Part shown: one piece after another, positions 52,729-62,075 of the stretch | Numbering within the stretch: the stretch's first letter is position 1 | Layout: every line of letters starts with the position of its first letter | Assembly: GCA_905182295.1 (NCBI GenBank) | Contig: CAJJAZ010000006.1 | Span: forward strand, 62,001-126,000 | Direction of reading: 5' to 3' | DNA: 64,000 nucleotides | DNA from: an uncultured Flavobacteriaceae bacterium | GTDB lineage: Bacteria > Bacteroidota > Bacteroidia > Flavobacteriales > Flavobacteriaceae | Position numbers and translations under genes: made by a program | Notes under the pieces: generated by a model | What the model was told of the DNA's origin: nothing | What the model saw: only the letters and a program-made list of their open reading frames with translations | Database searches by the model: none

Positions 52729-53883
52729 TTATCGAATTCTTTTTTTTCTGTTATTTTCGTAGTCTTCAAATATCATTCCTCCAAGCCCTTTCAATCCTGT
52801 GTAAAAGGCTTTTCCTTTATTTGCTGCAGTAAATTCTTGAATAAACTGCATGAGATACGGATCTTGTGCAATCATAAATGTCGTAATCGGTATGTTTACT
52901 TTATGGGCCTGACGTGCCATTTTATAACATTGGTCTACGATATGTTGGTCTAGTCCAGCAGAGTTTTTATAATAGGAACCATCCTTGAGTTTTAAGCAAC
53001 TCGGTTTCCCGTCTGTAATCATAAATATTTGTTTGTTGGTGTTTCTCTTTCTCCTTAACATATCCATGGCTAAAGACAATCCAGCAACAGTATTGGTATG
53101 GAATGGCCCCACTTTAAGATAGGGCAAATCTGCCACAGAAATAGGCCAAGCGTCATTGCCAAATACAAGAATTTCTAAAGTATCTTTAGGATAGCGGGTG
53201 GTAATCATTTCCGCTAATGCCATGGCTACTTTTTTGGCTGGAGTAATCCTATCCTCACCATAAAGTATCATGCTATGGCTAATATCAATCATTAAAACAG
53301 TACTCATTTGAGCGGCATGATGGGACTCTTTGACCACAAGGTCTTCTTCTCTTAAGTCAAAAGAACCTACCCCATTATTGATCTGTGCGTTTTTAAAACT
53401 CTCTGTAATGTCTATACTAGACATAGGATCTCCAAATTGAAAGGAACGCAAGTCTCCGGAAGGCTCCTCGCCCATTCCAACTTTTGGTGTTTTATGATTT
53501 CCAGAACCCGCTTTCTTAAGCGTACCAAATATTTGATCTAAAGCGTGCTGCCTAATTAATCTTTCCATCTTGGCTGTGAGTGAGACTACTCTTTTAGCGG
53601 ATTCATTAGCATTTTCACCAGGATTTTCTGGATCGGAAGGTTCTAAGGCTTCCTGTACATAACCCTTAGATTTAAGTTCTTCAATAAAATCATCAATGGA
53701 ATAATCCGGCGTAGTAAGCTCATATTCTTTATCGAGTTCTCTGAGCCAATCAATGGCTTCATCAAAATCGCCAGAAGTATGCGTAATGAGTTCTTTGAAT
53801 ATGTCAAAGAGCCTTTCAAAAGGAGTTAGATGGGGCGCTTTATAAGGCGTAAAACGGAATCCATTATTATTGCGATTTGCCAT
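52729..53883 (-). CDS. VWA-domain protein (ChlD/CoxE-like partner of the AAA+ ATPase)
   Basis: A 384-residue protein. The C-terminal half is a von Willebrand A domain with a complete MIDAS motif DISHS (in VLMIDISHSMILYG) and the later TDGKPSCLK block. The N-terminal half is helical with a variable acidic linker. No signal peptide or membrane segment is present, so it works in the cytosol with the adjacent MoxR-like ATPase, as ChlI/ChlD-type pairs do. The frame opens at a GTG at 53907, but the ATG at 53883 (MANRNNNGFRF) gives the more plausible start. It is the first gene of the four-gene unit, 66 bases after hisIE; no terminator is seen between, so some readthrough from his is possible. Confidence 0.88.
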   Translation of the reverse strand: MANRNNNGFRFTPYKAPHLTPFERLFDIFKELITHTSGDFDEAIDWLRELDKEYELTTPDYSIDDFIEELKSKGYVQEALEPSDPENPGENANESAKRVVSLTAKMERLIRQHALDQIFGTLKKAGSGNHKTPKVGMGEEPSGDLRSFQFGDPMSSIDITESFKNAQINNGVGSFDLREEDLVVKESHHAAQMSTVLMIDISHSMILYGEDRITPAKKVAMALAEMITTRYPKDTLEILVFGNDAWPISVADLPYLKVGPFHTNTVAGLSLAMDMLRRKRNTNKQIFMITDGKPSCLKLKDGSYYKNSAGLDQHIVDQCYKMARQAHKVNIPITTFMIAQDPYLMQFIQEFTAANKGKAFYTGLKGLGGMIFEDYENNRKKRIR

Positions 53884-53949
53884 ACCTAAAAATACTACAA
53901 ATCCCACATATTATAAAGGCTTTTGATAGGAATTAAAAAGCGTTTAAGA

Positions 53950-54549
53950 TCATTTCTGTCTAGAGGCTAAAAGTTGAACAACTTCGTCAAGGCTAACCTC
54001 TTTTGCATGTAGCAGCATGAGGTAATGAAACAATAAATCTGACGATTCTTCTAAAAAAAGTTGCTTATTGTTATCCATAGCTTCAATCACTACTTCAACA
54101 GCTTCCTCTCCTACTTTTTGGGCAATTTTATGAATACCTTTATCAAATAAACTCGCTACATAACTATCCTCTGAATTTCCATGAGCTACTCTTGTGACAA
54201 TGGTATTTTCTAAAGTGGACAAAAATCCATAAGATGGCTTGTTCTCTTTATTCCAACAAGTATCTGATCCAGTATGACAGGTCGGTCCCTGGGGATTTAC
54301 CTGTATCAATAAGGTATCACTATCGCAATCTAAAACAATATCTACCACATTCAAGAAATTCCCACTCTCCTCTCCTTTAGTCCATAGTCTTTTTTTAGTG
54401 CGACTATAAAAGGTGACTTTATTTGATTGCTGGGTTTGCACCAAGGCAGATTCATTCATATAACCCAACATCAATACATTTTTTGTTGTGGCATCTTGTA
54501 TAATCGCGGGAACTAAACCGTCTGTGTTTTTTGAAAAATCTACTTTCAT
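53950..54549 (-). CDS. hisIE: Phosphoribosyl-AMP cyclohydrolase / phosphoribosyl-ATP pyrophosphatase, bifunctional
   Basis: A 199-residue bifunctional enzyme of histidine synthesis, steps 2 and 3. The HisI part (1-105) has the zinc and magnesium residues in VDIVLDCDSDTL and PTCHTGSDTCW, and the HisE part (about 115-199) carries the metal-binding glutamates in VGEEAVEVVIEAM and EESSDLLFHYLML. The fused order is common. It is the last gene of the his operon, 9 bases after hisF. Confidence 0.96.
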   Translation of the reverse strand: MKVDFSKNTDGLVPAIIQDATTKNVLMLGYMNESALVQTQQSNKVTFYSRTKKRLWTKGEESGNFLNVVDIVLDCDSDTLLIQVNPQGPTCHTGSDTCWNKENKPSYGFLSTLENTIVTRVAHGNSEDSYVASLFDKGIHKIAQKVGEEAVEVVIEAMDNNKQLFLEESSDLLFHYLMLLHAKEVSLDEVVQLLASRQK

Positions 54550-54558
54550 AACATTCTT

Positions 54559-55314
54559 TTATAACCTAATTGGTATCTTTTTATCTTTTAGAAATGCTTT
54601 TAATTCGGGAATTTCAACTTCCCCGTAATGAAAAATACTGGCTGCTAGAGCGGCATCGGCTTTACCGAAGGTAAAGGCATTATAAAAATCTTCCATATTC
54701 CCAGCACCTCCAGAGGCAATAATAGGAATATTTACGCATTCTGCCATTTTTGCTATGGCTTCATTAGCAAAACCACCTTTTGTACCATCATGGTCCATGG
54801 AAGTAAATAGAATTTCTCCAGCACCGAGTTGTTCTGTTTGCTTGGCCCAGTCAAATAAATCTAGTTTGGTAGCCTGTTTACCCCCCACTAAATGGACCAA
54901 CCACTGACCTCCAATTTTTTTTGCATCTATGGCCACTACCACACACTGCGCACCAAAAGCTTGCGATAATTCTTTAATAAGCTCTGGGCGCCTCACGGCC
55001 GATGAATTAATGGATACTTTATCTGCCCCATTCTTAAGGAGTATGTCTACATCTGCAACACTGCTTATTCCTCCCCCAACAGTAAAAGGAATGTCTACAG
55101 TGGCGGCTACTTTTAGCACTAAATCTGCCATGGTTTTTCTTCCCTGCTCTGTAGCAGATATATCTAAAAACACCAGCTCATCTGCACCAGTAGCGGCGTA
55201 TTTGGCAGCCAGTTCTACTGGATCACCTGCATCTCTGAGAGAAACGAAGTTAACCCCCTTTACGGTGCGTCCATCTTTAATATCCAAACAAGGAATAATT
55301 CTCTTTGTTAGCAT
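54559..55314 (-). CDS. hisF: Imidazole glycerol phosphate synthase, cyclase subunit
   Basis: HisF is the (beta/alpha)8-barrel that joins ammonia from HisH with PRFAR to give imidazole glycerol phosphate and AICAR. The 251-residue protein shows [19 protein letters not shown] with the catalytic Asp11, the phosphate-binding FTVGGGISS and IIASGGAGN, and the catalytic aspartate in [14 protein letters not shown]. It overlaps hisA by 7 bases upstream and is followed by hisIE. Confidence 0.98.
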   Translation of the reverse strand: MLTKRIIPCLDIKDGRTVKGVNFVSLRDAGDPVELAAKYAATGADELVFLDISATEQGRKTMADLVLKVAATVDIPFTVGGGISSVADVDILLKNGADKVSINSSAVRRPELIKELSQAFGAQCVVVAIDAKKIGGQWLVHLVGGKQATKLDLFDWAKQTEQLGAGEILFTSMDHDGTKGGFANEAIAKMAECVNIPIIASGGAGNMEDFYNAFTFGKADAALAASIFHYGEVEIPELKAFLKDKKIPIRL

Positions 55315-56042
55315 GAGGACGTATTTATAATAAACTGTTCTATTTCTTTTAAAGAGATCCTGTCTTCATAAATGGCTTTTCCAACAATGGCTGCGTCACA
55401 GCCAATAGCTTTAAGATCATGCAGGTCCTGAAGCTCAGCTACACCCCCACTTGCAATGAGTTTAATGCCATTGAGTCTCCTGATCATTTTCTCATACAAT
55501 GCGATAGATGGACCTGCCAACATACCGTCTTTAGAAATGTCTGTACAAATGACATCAGTAATACCCTTTGTCATATAATGACTTACATAAGGAATTAAAT
55601 CTTCCGAAGAGGTTTCTAACCATCCAGAGATGGCTATTTTTTCATTGGCTGCGTCTGCACCTAATATAATTCGATGGGCACCATAGATATCGATCCAAGA
55701 TAAAAAAGTAGCTGGATCTTTTATAGCAATACTGCCACCAGTAATTTGCTTTGCTCCTGACTCAAAAGCGATTTTAAGGTCTTGATCTGTTTTTAATCCG
55801 CCACCAAAATCGATGTTTAAATTTGTTTTTGTGGCTATTTTTTCCAGTACTTTATGATTGACAATACCATGAGATTTAGCGCCGTCAAGATCTACCAAAT
55901 GAAGGTATTCTACCCCGTGGTCTTGAAAAGCTTTGGCCATTTCCAAAGGATCGTTAGAATAGATTTTTGCGGTGCTATAATCCCCTTTTGAAAGCCTAAC
56001 GCACTGACCATCAATAATATCTATAGCTGGTATGATTCTCAT
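55308..56042 (-). CDS. hisA: ProFAR isomerase
   Basis: HisA converts ProFAR to PRFAR. The 244-residue barrel has the catalytic aspartate in [32 protein letters not shown], the second catalytic residue in [13 protein letters not shown] and [10 protein letters not shown]. It overlaps hisF by 7 bases and starts one base after the hisH stop, so it is translationally coupled to both neighbours. Confidence 0.97.
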   Translation of the reverse strand: MRIIPAIDIIDGQCVRLSKGDYSTAKIYSNDPLEMAKAFQDHGVEYLHLVDLDGAKSHGIVNHKVLEKIATKTNLNIDFGGGLKTDQDLKIAFESGAKQITGGSIAIKDPATFLSWIDIYGAHRIILGADAANEKIAISGWLETSSEDLIPYVSHYMTKGITDVICTDISKDGMLAGPSIALYEKMIRRLNGIKLIASGGVAELQDLHDLKAIGCDAAIVGKAIYEDRISLKEIEQFIINTSSC

Positions 56043-56043
56043 A

Positions 56044-56625
56044 TTAAATGACTAAAAAGTTTTCTAAAATTTTATTTCCAACCGCACTGCTTTTTTCAGG
56101 GTGAAACTGTGTGCCAAAAAAATTGTCTTTGGCCAAAGCGGCACTGTATGCTATATCATAATGACAAACCGCTATGGTGTCACTAGATAAAGCGGCGTAA
56201 TAAGAATGTACCATGTAAATATATGATTCATTTTCAATCCCTTTAAAAAGCTGCCCTTGCAGTTGTTCAATGGTATTCCATCCTATGTGGGGTACTTTTA
56301 GCTTCTTTTCAAATGCCTTCACTTCCACATCAAAAACCCCTAAACCATTCGTGTTGCCTTCTTCTGAATGGCTACACATGAGCTGCATGCCCAAGCATAT
56401 ACCCAATACAGGCTGTTTCAATTGGGGCAATAGTAGGTCTATGCCACTTTTTTGTAACTTTTCCATAGCAGCCGCAGCATGGCCTACTCCTGGAAAGATT
56501 ACTTTGTCTGCTTTTTCTATGACTTCCAATTCATTGGAAAGTACCGCCTTGATCCCTTGTCTTTTCATGGCAAATAATACACTTTGAATATTCCCGGCAC
56601 CGTAATCTACGATCACTACATTCAT
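56044..56625 (-). CDS. hisH: Imidazole glycerol phosphate synthase, glutamine amidotransferase subunit
   Basis: HisH is the class I glutaminase supplying ammonia to HisF. The 193-residue protein contains the nucleophile elbow [11 protein letters not shown], the oxyanion [10 protein letters not shown] near residue 50 and the His-Glu pair in GTQFHPEKS near the C-terminus. Its ATG overlaps the hisB stop by one base. Confidence 0.97.
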   Translation of the reverse strand: MNVVIVDYGAGNIQSVLFAMKRQGIKAVLSNELEVIEKADKVIFPGVGHAAAAMEKLQKSGIDLLLPQLKQPVLGICLGMQLMCSHSEEGNTNGLGVFDVEVKAFEKKLKVPHIGWNTIEQLQGQLFKGIENESYIYMVHSYYAALSSDTIAVCHYDIAYSAALAKDNFFGTQFHPEKSSAVGNKILENFLVI

Positions 56626-57761
56626 TATAAGACGCCTTTAGTAGATGGTAAAAATAATTTATCAGGATCTCTTTTAATAGCCATTTTAATGGCCTTAGCA
56701 AAAGCTTTAAAAATAGCCTCTATCTTGTGGTGTTCATTTTGTCCGGTCGCTTGAATATTCAAATTTGCTTTTGCACCATCTGAAAAGGATTTGAAAAAAT
56801 GCATAAACATTTCCGTAGGCATTTTACCGATCATTTCTCGGTTAAATTGAGCCTCCCATACCAACCAATTTCTACCACCAAAATCTATGGAAACCTGAGC
56901 CTGACAGTCATCCATAGGCAGGCAAAAACCATATCGCTCTACCCCAAGCTTATTACCTAATGCCTTATAGAAAGCTTCTCCTAGCGCAATAGCTGTGTCT
57001 TCTATGGTGTGGTGCTCGTCTACGGCTAAGTCCCCTTTGACTGTAATATCTAGATCTATCAGTCCGTGTCTGGATAATTGGTCTAACATATGATCAAAGA
57101 AATCAATCCCTGTTTGGATATTTGAAGCACCTTTTCCATCTAAATCCATCGCTATGGATATCTGGGTTTCATGGGTATTTCTTGCTATACTAACCTTACG
57201 CTCACCTGCCCTTAGAAAGCTATAAATCTTGCTCCATTCAGTGGTTTCTAAAGCTATAAATGGGTTGAGATCTATATGATTGCCCGAAAGTTCTTCGCCT
57301 CCAAGCCCCACTTCCTGACGCATAAAAATAGCTTTGGCTCCAAGGTTTTTTGCCAAAGCCACATCTGTTATTCTGTCACCAATCACAAAAGAATTCTCTA
57401 AGTCATAAGAGCCATTCATGTAAGCAGCAAGTAAGGCCGTACCTGGCTTTCTGGTAGGCGCATTATCTCTGGCAAAGGTTTTGTCTATAATGACCTCAGA
57501 AAACACAACGCCTTCCCTTTCAAAGCAATCAATAATAAAGTTTTGAACCGGCCAAAAGGTATCTTCAGGAAATGAATTGGTGCCCAAGCCATCCTGATTA
57601 GACACCATTACGAGCTCAAAATCCAGTTCTCTAGCAACCTTCGCTAGATACTGAAAAACATATGGGTAAAAAACCAGTTTCTCAAAAGCATCTATTTGGT
57701 AGTCTGCAGGTTCCTTGATTAAGGTGCCGTCTCTGTCTATAAATAGTAATTTTTTCATCAC
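56625..57761 (-). CDS. hisB: Histidinol phosphatase / imidazole glycerol phosphate dehydratase, bifunctional
   Basis: A 378-residue fusion. Residues 1-165 are a HAD-type histidinol-phosphatase ([12 protein letters not shown] with the nucleophile Asp; VSNQDGLG; the DxD-phosphatase motif [15 protein letters not shown]). Residues about 180-378 are the IGP dehydratase with its metal-binding histidines ([21 protein letters not shown] and [14 protein letters not shown]). This is the same fusion as in enteric bacteria and Bacteroidota. Its ATG overlaps the hisC stop by four bases; a second ATG follows immediately. Confidence 0.97.
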   Translation of the reverse strand: MMKKLLFIDRDGTLIKEPADYQIDAFEKLVFYPYVFQYLAKVARELDFELVMVSNQDGLGTNSFPEDTFWPVQNFIIDCFEREGVVFSEVIIDKTFARDNAPTRKPGTALLAAYMNGSYDLENSFVIGDRITDVALAKNLGAKAIFMRQEVGLGGEELSGNHIDLNPFIALETTEWSKIYSFLRAGERKVSIARNTHETQISIAMDLDGKGASNIQTGIDFFDHMLDQLSRHGLIDLDITVKGDLAVDEHHTIEDTAIALGEAFYKALGNKLGVERYGFCLPMDDCQAQVSIDFGGRNWLVWEAQFNREMIGKMPTEMFMHFFKSFSDGAKANLNIQATGQNEHHKIEAIFKAFAKAIKMAIKRDPDKLFLPSTKGVL

Positions 57762-58810
57762 AATTTATTAAGGGTTTCTATGAGTATTTTATTTTCATTT
57801 GGAGTACCTACGGTAAACCTTAAAGTATTTTCACAATGGAGTTGTTTGGACCTATTTCTAACCACAATACCCTGATCTAGTAATTGGGCATAACTTTGGT
57901 CTGCCTGATCTACTCGTACCAAGACAAAATTGGCCTCTGAGGGAAATATTTCTTTTACAAATGGCATGAATTTTAAAGCATTTTCAAGTCGCTTCCTTTC
58001 AACAATAATTTCATTGACCTCTTTTTGGATGCGTTCTTTTTGATCCAATCGCTCCAACGCTTTCAATTGGGTGAGCTCATTGACGTTGAAAGGCGGCTTT
58101 ATTTTCTGTAATATACTAATGATTTGATCTGAAGCCATGAGCATGCCCAGTCGTATCCCTGCTAAGCCATAGGCCTTAGAAAGTGTTTGTATCACGACAA
58201 GATTTGGAAATTCTAAAAGTCTATTGGACCAACTTTGGGATTCTGTAAAATCTATATAGGCCTCATCTACCACAACCAACCCTTCAAAAGTCTGAAGAAT
58301 TTCTTCTATATGCTTAGGGTCCATAAGGTTACCACTAGGATTGTTTGGGCTACAAATAAATAACATTTTAGCTTTAGAATCCAGCTTATTTCTAAACCCT
58401 TCTATGTCAATGTGAAAAGAGGTGGTTAGTGGTATTTCATGAACTTGAACACTATTAATACCCGCAAGAACCCCATACATACCATAAGTTGGTGGAAAAG
58501 TAATTACACTGTCTTTATTTGGCTCACAAAAAGCTCGAAACAATAAATCCAGTACTTCATCACTGCCGTTACCAAATAACAATTGATTTTCAGTTACATT
58601 TTTTAAAAAAGCCATTTCTGTGCGAAGTGACCTTTGCAATGGGTCCGGATACCTGTTTACACCTGTTTCATTTGGGTTCTCATTAGCATCTAGAAATATC
58701 ATCTTATTTCCATTAGACACGTATTCATCCCTTGCAGAGGTGTAAGGAGCGAGTAATTTCACATTCTCTCTGCAAAGATTTAAAGGGTTGAATTTGTTGT
58801 TACTTCCCAT
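57758..58810 (-). CDS. hisC: Histidinol-phosphate aminotransferase
   Basis: A 350-residue PLP-dependent aminotransferase that makes L-histidinol phosphate. Visible are [20 protein letters not shown], the CSPNNPSGN block, DEAYIDF and the Schiff-base lysine in [14 protein letters not shown]. Near the C-terminus [19 protein letters not shown] is the phosphate-binding segment. The start overlaps the end of hisD by 11 bases, and its stop overlaps the hisB start by four bases. Confidence 0.97.
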   Translation of the reverse strand: MGSNNKFNPLNLCRENVKLLAPYTSARDEYVSNGNKMIFLDANENPNETGVNRYPDPLQRSLRTEMAFLKNVTENQLLFGNGSDEVLDLLFRAFCEPNKDSVITFPPTYGMYGVLAGINSVQVHEIPLTTSFHIDIEGFRNKLDSKAKMLFICSPNNPSGNLMDPKHIEEILQTFEGLVVVDEAYIDFTESQSWSNRLLEFPNLVVIQTLSKAYGLAGIRLGMLMASDQIISILQKIKPPFNVNELTQLKALERLDQKERIQKEVNEIIVERKRLENALKFMPFVKEIFPSEANFVLVRVDQADQSYAQLLDQGIVVRNRSKQLHCENTLRFTVGTPNENKILIETLNKL

Positions 58811-60092
58811 CTCTCAAATCATTTAAGCGAATAGTTACCGCATTTTTATGCGCATCTAAACCTTCTGCAGCAGCCATAAGTTCAATACTATTGCCCAACG
58901 CTTGTAATCCTTGAGCGCTTAGTTTCTGAAAGCTAATACTGTTTAAAAAGGCGTCTAAATTAACCCCACTGTATTGTCTTGCGTATCCGTTTGTAGGTAA
59001 AGTATGGTTGGTGCCTGAGGCATAGTCACCTGCACTTTCAGGACTGTAGTTTCCAATAAAAACAGAACCTGCAGCTGTTAAATTATCTAAATAAAAAGCT
59101 TCTTCTGACACGCATAAAATATAGTGTTCAGGTGCATATTGATTAATTAGTGTTACCGCGGCTTCTTTGGTTTCTAGTAAAATCATCTTACTGTTCTCTA
59201 GGGCTTTACTCGCAATATCTTTTCTAGGTAATAACGCACATTGCTTTTCTAATTCAAGCGCTACAGCTGCTATTAAAGGTGTGTAGGTAGTGACGAAAAT
59301 TACCTGACTGTCTGTTCCGTGTTCTGCTTGTGAAAGCAAATCTGAGGCTACATAAGAAGCTTTAGCCGTTTGGTCTGCCATGACCAATAGTTCACTTGGA
59401 CCTGCGGGCATATCAATAGCCACATCATATCTGGTGGCCCATTGTTTAGCCACTGTAACAAATTGATTTCCTGGACCAAAAATTTTATAGACTTTAGGAA
59501 CCTGCTGTGTACCAAAAGTCATGGCTGCAATCGCTTGAATACCTCCAATTTTATACAATTTAGTGAGCCCGCATAAGGCTGCTGTAAATAATATGGCTGG
59601 GTGAATCGCTCCTGATTTATTTGGAGGAGTACACAAAACAATCTCTTCGCACCCTGCAATTTGTGCAGGTATAGCCAACATTAATATGGTAGAAAATAGT
59701 GGTGCAGACCCTCCTGGTATGTAAATGCCTACTTTTTCAATAGGCCTTTTTTCCTGCCAGCAGTGCACCCCTTTAATGTTTTCAACAGATACCTTTGGCG
59801 TGATTTGTGCTTGGTGAAAAGCAGTAATCTGCTCTTTCGCTTGTATAATTGCTAGTTGTAACTCAGGCGCTAATTGCGCTTTAGCAGCCGCTATTTCTGT
59901 AGCAGACACCTTAAAATCACTTAGTAATACAGCGTCAAATTTTTCAGTGTATTGCGCTATTGCATGATCTCCATGGGCTTTAACTTGCTCAAAAACATCT
60001 GAGACCACAGGTTCAATATCTTGATAAGTTGCTGTAGGCCTCTTGAGAATAGACGCCCAATGTTCTTTACTAGGGTTTTTGTAAATATTCAT
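58800..60092 (-). CDS. hisD: Histidinol dehydrogenase
   Basis: HisD performs the last two oxidations to histidine with NAD and zinc. From the ATG at 60092 the product has 430 residues. Signatures are IYIPGGSAPLFST, GCEEIVLCTPP, DMPAGPSELLVMAD, SQAEHGTDSQ, PEHYILCV and the zinc-binding ASGTNHTLPTNG. The frame opens 10 codons further upstream inside hisG, but the ATG at 60092 lies two bases after the hisG stop and is preferred. It overlaps hisC by 11 bases. Confidence 0.97.
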   Translation of the reverse strand: MNIYKNPSKEHWASILKRPTATYQDIEPVVSDVFEQVKAHGDHAIAQYTEKFDAVLLSDFKVSATEIAAAKAQLAPELQLAIIQAKEQITAFHQAQITPKVSVENIKGVHCWQEKRPIEKVGIYIPGGSAPLFSTILMLAIPAQIAGCEEIVLCTPPNKSGAIHPAILFTAALCGLTKLYKIGGIQAIAAMTFGTQQVPKVYKIFGPGNQFVTVAKQWATRYDVAIDMPAGPSELLVMADQTAKASYVASDLLSQAEHGTDSQVIFVTTYTPLIAAVALELEKQCALLPRKDIASKALENSKMILLETKEAAVTLINQYAPEHYILCVSEEAFYLDNLTAAGSVFIGNYSPESAGDYASGTNHTLPTNGYARQYSGVNLDAFLNSISFQKLSAQGLQALGNSIELMAAAEGLDAHKNAVTIRLNDLRDGK

Positions 60093-60094
60093 GA

Positions 60095-60955
60095 CTATAA
60101 GACCATTTTTTCTATTGGACAAACTAAAATACTCTCTGCTCCTGCTAATTTTAAAAGGTCAATAACCTCCCAAAAGGAATCTTTCTGAATAACGGTATGC
60201 ACTGAACTCCAGCCTTCTTCTGCCAAAGGTAAAATCGTTGGGCTTTTCATTCCAGGAAGGATGTTTAAAACTGCATCCAATTTTTTGTTGGGAACATTTA
60301 ATAAAACATACTTTGATTCTCTTGCGCTCAGGACTGCTTTAATTCTAAACACCAATTTTTCTAAAATTGGCCTTAAATCGCTAAGTAATTTAGGTGAAAC
60401 AGCCAATACTGCTTCACTCTTTAAAATGACATCTACTTCTTTTAAATTGTTTTTAAATAAAGTGCTACCGCTAGATACAATATCACATATGGCGTCTGCT
60501 AAACCAATATTAGGGGCAATCTCCACAGAACCATTAATGAGGTGAATGTCTGCTTTAATACCGTTTTTATTAAGATATGATTGCACGGTGTTGGGATAGG
60601 AAGTAGCGATCTTAATTCCGTCAAAATCATTTACACCATTATAGGGAACTTCTTTGGGAATGGCCATAGATACTTTGCATTTAGAGAAACCTAATTTCTC
60701 TGCAATAGCTATACCAGCCCCTTTTTCTATGAGAACATTCTCTCCAATAATAGCAATATCTACCACACCGTCTTTAAGGTATTGTGGAATATCACCATTT
60801 CTGAGATAAAAAACTTCTAGATCAAAATTTCTAGCCATGGCTTTTAACTGGTCTTTACCATTGTCTATAGATATCCCACAAGCCTTTAATAGATCAATGG
60901 AGTCGTCGTGTAAACGGCCGCTCTTTTGAATTGCAATTTTAAGTCTGTTCTTCAT
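60095..60955 (-). CDS. hisG: ATP phosphoribosyltransferase, long form
   Basis: HisG commits PRPP and ATP to histidine synthesis and is the feedback-inhibited step. At 286 residues this is the long form, with a C-terminal ACT-like regulatory domain (about 215-286; NILPGMKSPTILPLAEEGWS) that binds histidine, and needs no HisZ. The catalytic part shows RLKIAIQKSGRLHDDS, DIAIIGENVL and the PRPP loop ADAICDIVSSGSTL. It is the first structural gene of the operon, preceded by the leader peptide and attenuator. Confidence 0.97.
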   Translation of the reverse strand: MKNRLKIAIQKSGRLHDDSIDLLKACGISIDNGKDQLKAMARNFDLEVFYLRNGDIPQYLKDGVVDIAIIGENVLIEKGAGIAIAEKLGFSKCKVSMAIPKEVPYNGVNDFDGIKIATSYPNTVQSYLNKNGIKADIHLINGSVEIAPNIGLADAICDIVSSGSTLFKNNLKEVDVILKSEAVLAVSPKLLSDLRPILEKLVFRIKAVLSARESKYVLLNVPNKKLDAVLNILPGMKSPTILPLAEEGWSSVHTVIQKDSFWEVIDLLKLAGAESILVCPIEKMVL

Positions 60956-60960
60956 AATTA

Positions 60961-61004
60961 TTTAAATAAAAAATAAAAACCCGTTTGATTGCTCAAACGG
61001 GTTT
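60961..61004 (-). terminator. Attenuator of the his operon
   Basis: A perfect 12-base stem, AAACCCGTTTGA (minus strand 60993-61004) with its complement at 60977-60988 and loop GCAA, followed on the minus strand by a long T-rich run (60961-60976). It lies between the leader peptide stop and the hisG ATG, the right place for transcription attenuation. GCTCAG in the last codons of the leader peptide can pair with TTGAGC at the hairpin's loop and 5' arm, a possible antiterminator (inference). Confidence 0.85.
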
Positions 61005-61033
61005 CAATATGGTTGTTTAACAACAATACATCA

Positions 61034-61087
61034 TTACCTCGCCTGAGCGCAGTATATAAAATGATGATGTGTATGTGTTTGTGTCAT
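61034..61087 (-). CDS. hisL: His operon leader peptide (17 residues, His-rich)
   Basis: ATG at 61085-61087 to TAA at 61034-61036 encodes MTQTHTHHHFIYCAQAR. Four of 17 residues are histidine, all within five positions (5, 7, 8, 9). It lies 30 bases before a strong intrinsic terminator and about 80 bases before hisG, the arrangement of classical his attenuation: ribosome stalling at His codons would favour an antiterminator. A TAnnTTTG box just upstream gives a leader RNA that starts within a few bases of the ATG. It is too short for ordinary gene callers. Coordinates were checked codon by codon. Confidence 0.88.
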   Translation of the reverse strand: MTQTHTHHHFIYCAQAR

Positions 61088-61097
61088 AATTAAAGTA

Positions 61098-61105
61098 CAA
61101 AAATA
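61098..61105 (-). promoter_or_regulatory. -7 promoter box (TATTTTTG) of the his operon
   Basis: TATTTTTG on the minus strand fits TAnnTTTG. With a start about 7 bases later the RNA begins only a few bases before the leader peptide ATG at 61087. At about 19 bases upstream only CTG is found instead of TTG. Confidence 0.6.
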
Positions 61106-61194
61106 ATAAATTCCTTCAAATACTCAGCAGATAATCAAATAGATTATAAAATATCACAAAGTCTTAAATCCCTGTGAAATAGTCTCTATGTATA

Positions 61195-61230
61195 AAACAA
61201 CCAAGTAGGGAAAATTGCACTTAGTTGTTT
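61195..61230 (-). terminator. Terminator of the SPFH-protein gene
   Basis: On the minus strand AAACAACTAAGT (61219-61230) pairs with ACTTGGTTGTTT (61195-61206) with one U-G pair and a 12-base loop, followed by TTTTAT. It overlaps the stop codon of the SPFH gene and separates it from the his operon promoter. Confidence 0.6.
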
Positions 61231-62036
61231 CCTAGAATAATGGGTAATCCTGAGTCTCCACTACCAATGACAATTACTTTTGAATTAGGCGATTCAGACA
61301 ATTTAATAGTAGCCTCAATCCCTTTGTCTTGCAAAATTTTGTCTGTAAGGGAAGCACTTAAAATTCTGTTAGCGTCTGCTTTACCTTGTGCCTCAATAAT
61401 CTGACGCTCGGCCTCTTTTGCTGCTGTGATCAATTTAAATTCATACTCCAAGGACTCTTGCTCTTGTTTTAACTTACTTTCAATAGCCGTCTTAATAGTC
61501 GCTGGCAAGGTAACATCTCTAACTAGCACTTCGTTTAGCTGAATATACTGACCATCTACAATTTTTTTGGTCTCTTCGTAAATCTCTGCTTGAATAGCGT
61601 CTCTCTTACTAGAATAGAGTTGTTCTGGCGTGTACCTTCCAACTACGGAACGTGCAGCAGATCTAATCGTAGGAAGTAAAACCCTTTGTACATAGGCTTC
61701 TCCTTTCTCTTGGTGTAATTTTCCTAAAAATTCATATTTAGGCTCAAACCAAGCAGAGGCATCTAATTTAATTTCCAATCCATTAGAAGAAAGTACCTGC
61801 ATTTTTTCAAACACTTCTTGCTGACGTACTTCATAAATAAACACTTTATTCCAAGGGGCTATAACATGAAAGCCCTCTCCTAGAGGTGGCTGATCTGTCA
61901 CTACACCATTTTCGAAGGTTTTATACAGAACACCCGCCTTTCCAGATCCGATAGTCAAGGTAGATTTTGATACAAAAACAATTAATACAATAAATAAAAT
62001 AATAAGTGGCATGGCCACTTTAGGTAACTTGTCCAT
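61221..62036 (-). CDS. SPFH/Band 7 (prohibitin-like) membrane protein
   Basis: A 271-residue protein with one N-terminal membrane anchor (LPKVAMPLIILFIVLIVFVSK) and an SPFH domain (about 30-200) of prohibitin type: GVLYKTFENGVV, GFHVIAPWNKVFIYEVRQQE and RSVVGRYTPEQLYSSKRDAI. A C-terminal coiled coil (about 200-240; EQESLEYEFKLITAAKEAER) would drive ring assembly. SPFH proteins organise membrane patches and guard proteases such as FtsH. No partner gene is adjacent: it lies between fabG and the his operon, with its own terminator. Confidence 0.92.
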   Translation of the reverse strand: MDKLPKVAMPLIILFIVLIVFVSKSTLTIGSGKAGVLYKTFENGVVTDQPPLGEGFHVIAPWNKVFIYEVRQQEVFEKMQVLSSNGLEIKLDASAWFEPKYEFLGKLHQEKGEAYVQRVLLPTIRSAARSVVGRYTPEQLYSSKRDAIQAEIYEETKKIVDGQYIQLNEVLVRDVTLPATIKTAIESKLKQEQESLEYEFKLITAAKEAERQIIEAQGKADANRILSASLTDKILQDKGIEATIKLSESPNSKVIVIGSGDSGLPIILGNN

Positions 62037-62075
62037 AATTTATATTTTTAATAAAGGTACAATAAAAATGTACGT

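Noticed and set aside
51274-53883. Magnesium chelatase (ChlI/ChlD) for chlorophyll synthesis
   Set aside because: No chlorophyll or cobalamin genes are near and the organism type is not phototrophic by chlorophyll; the MoxR/VWA reading is more general and safer.
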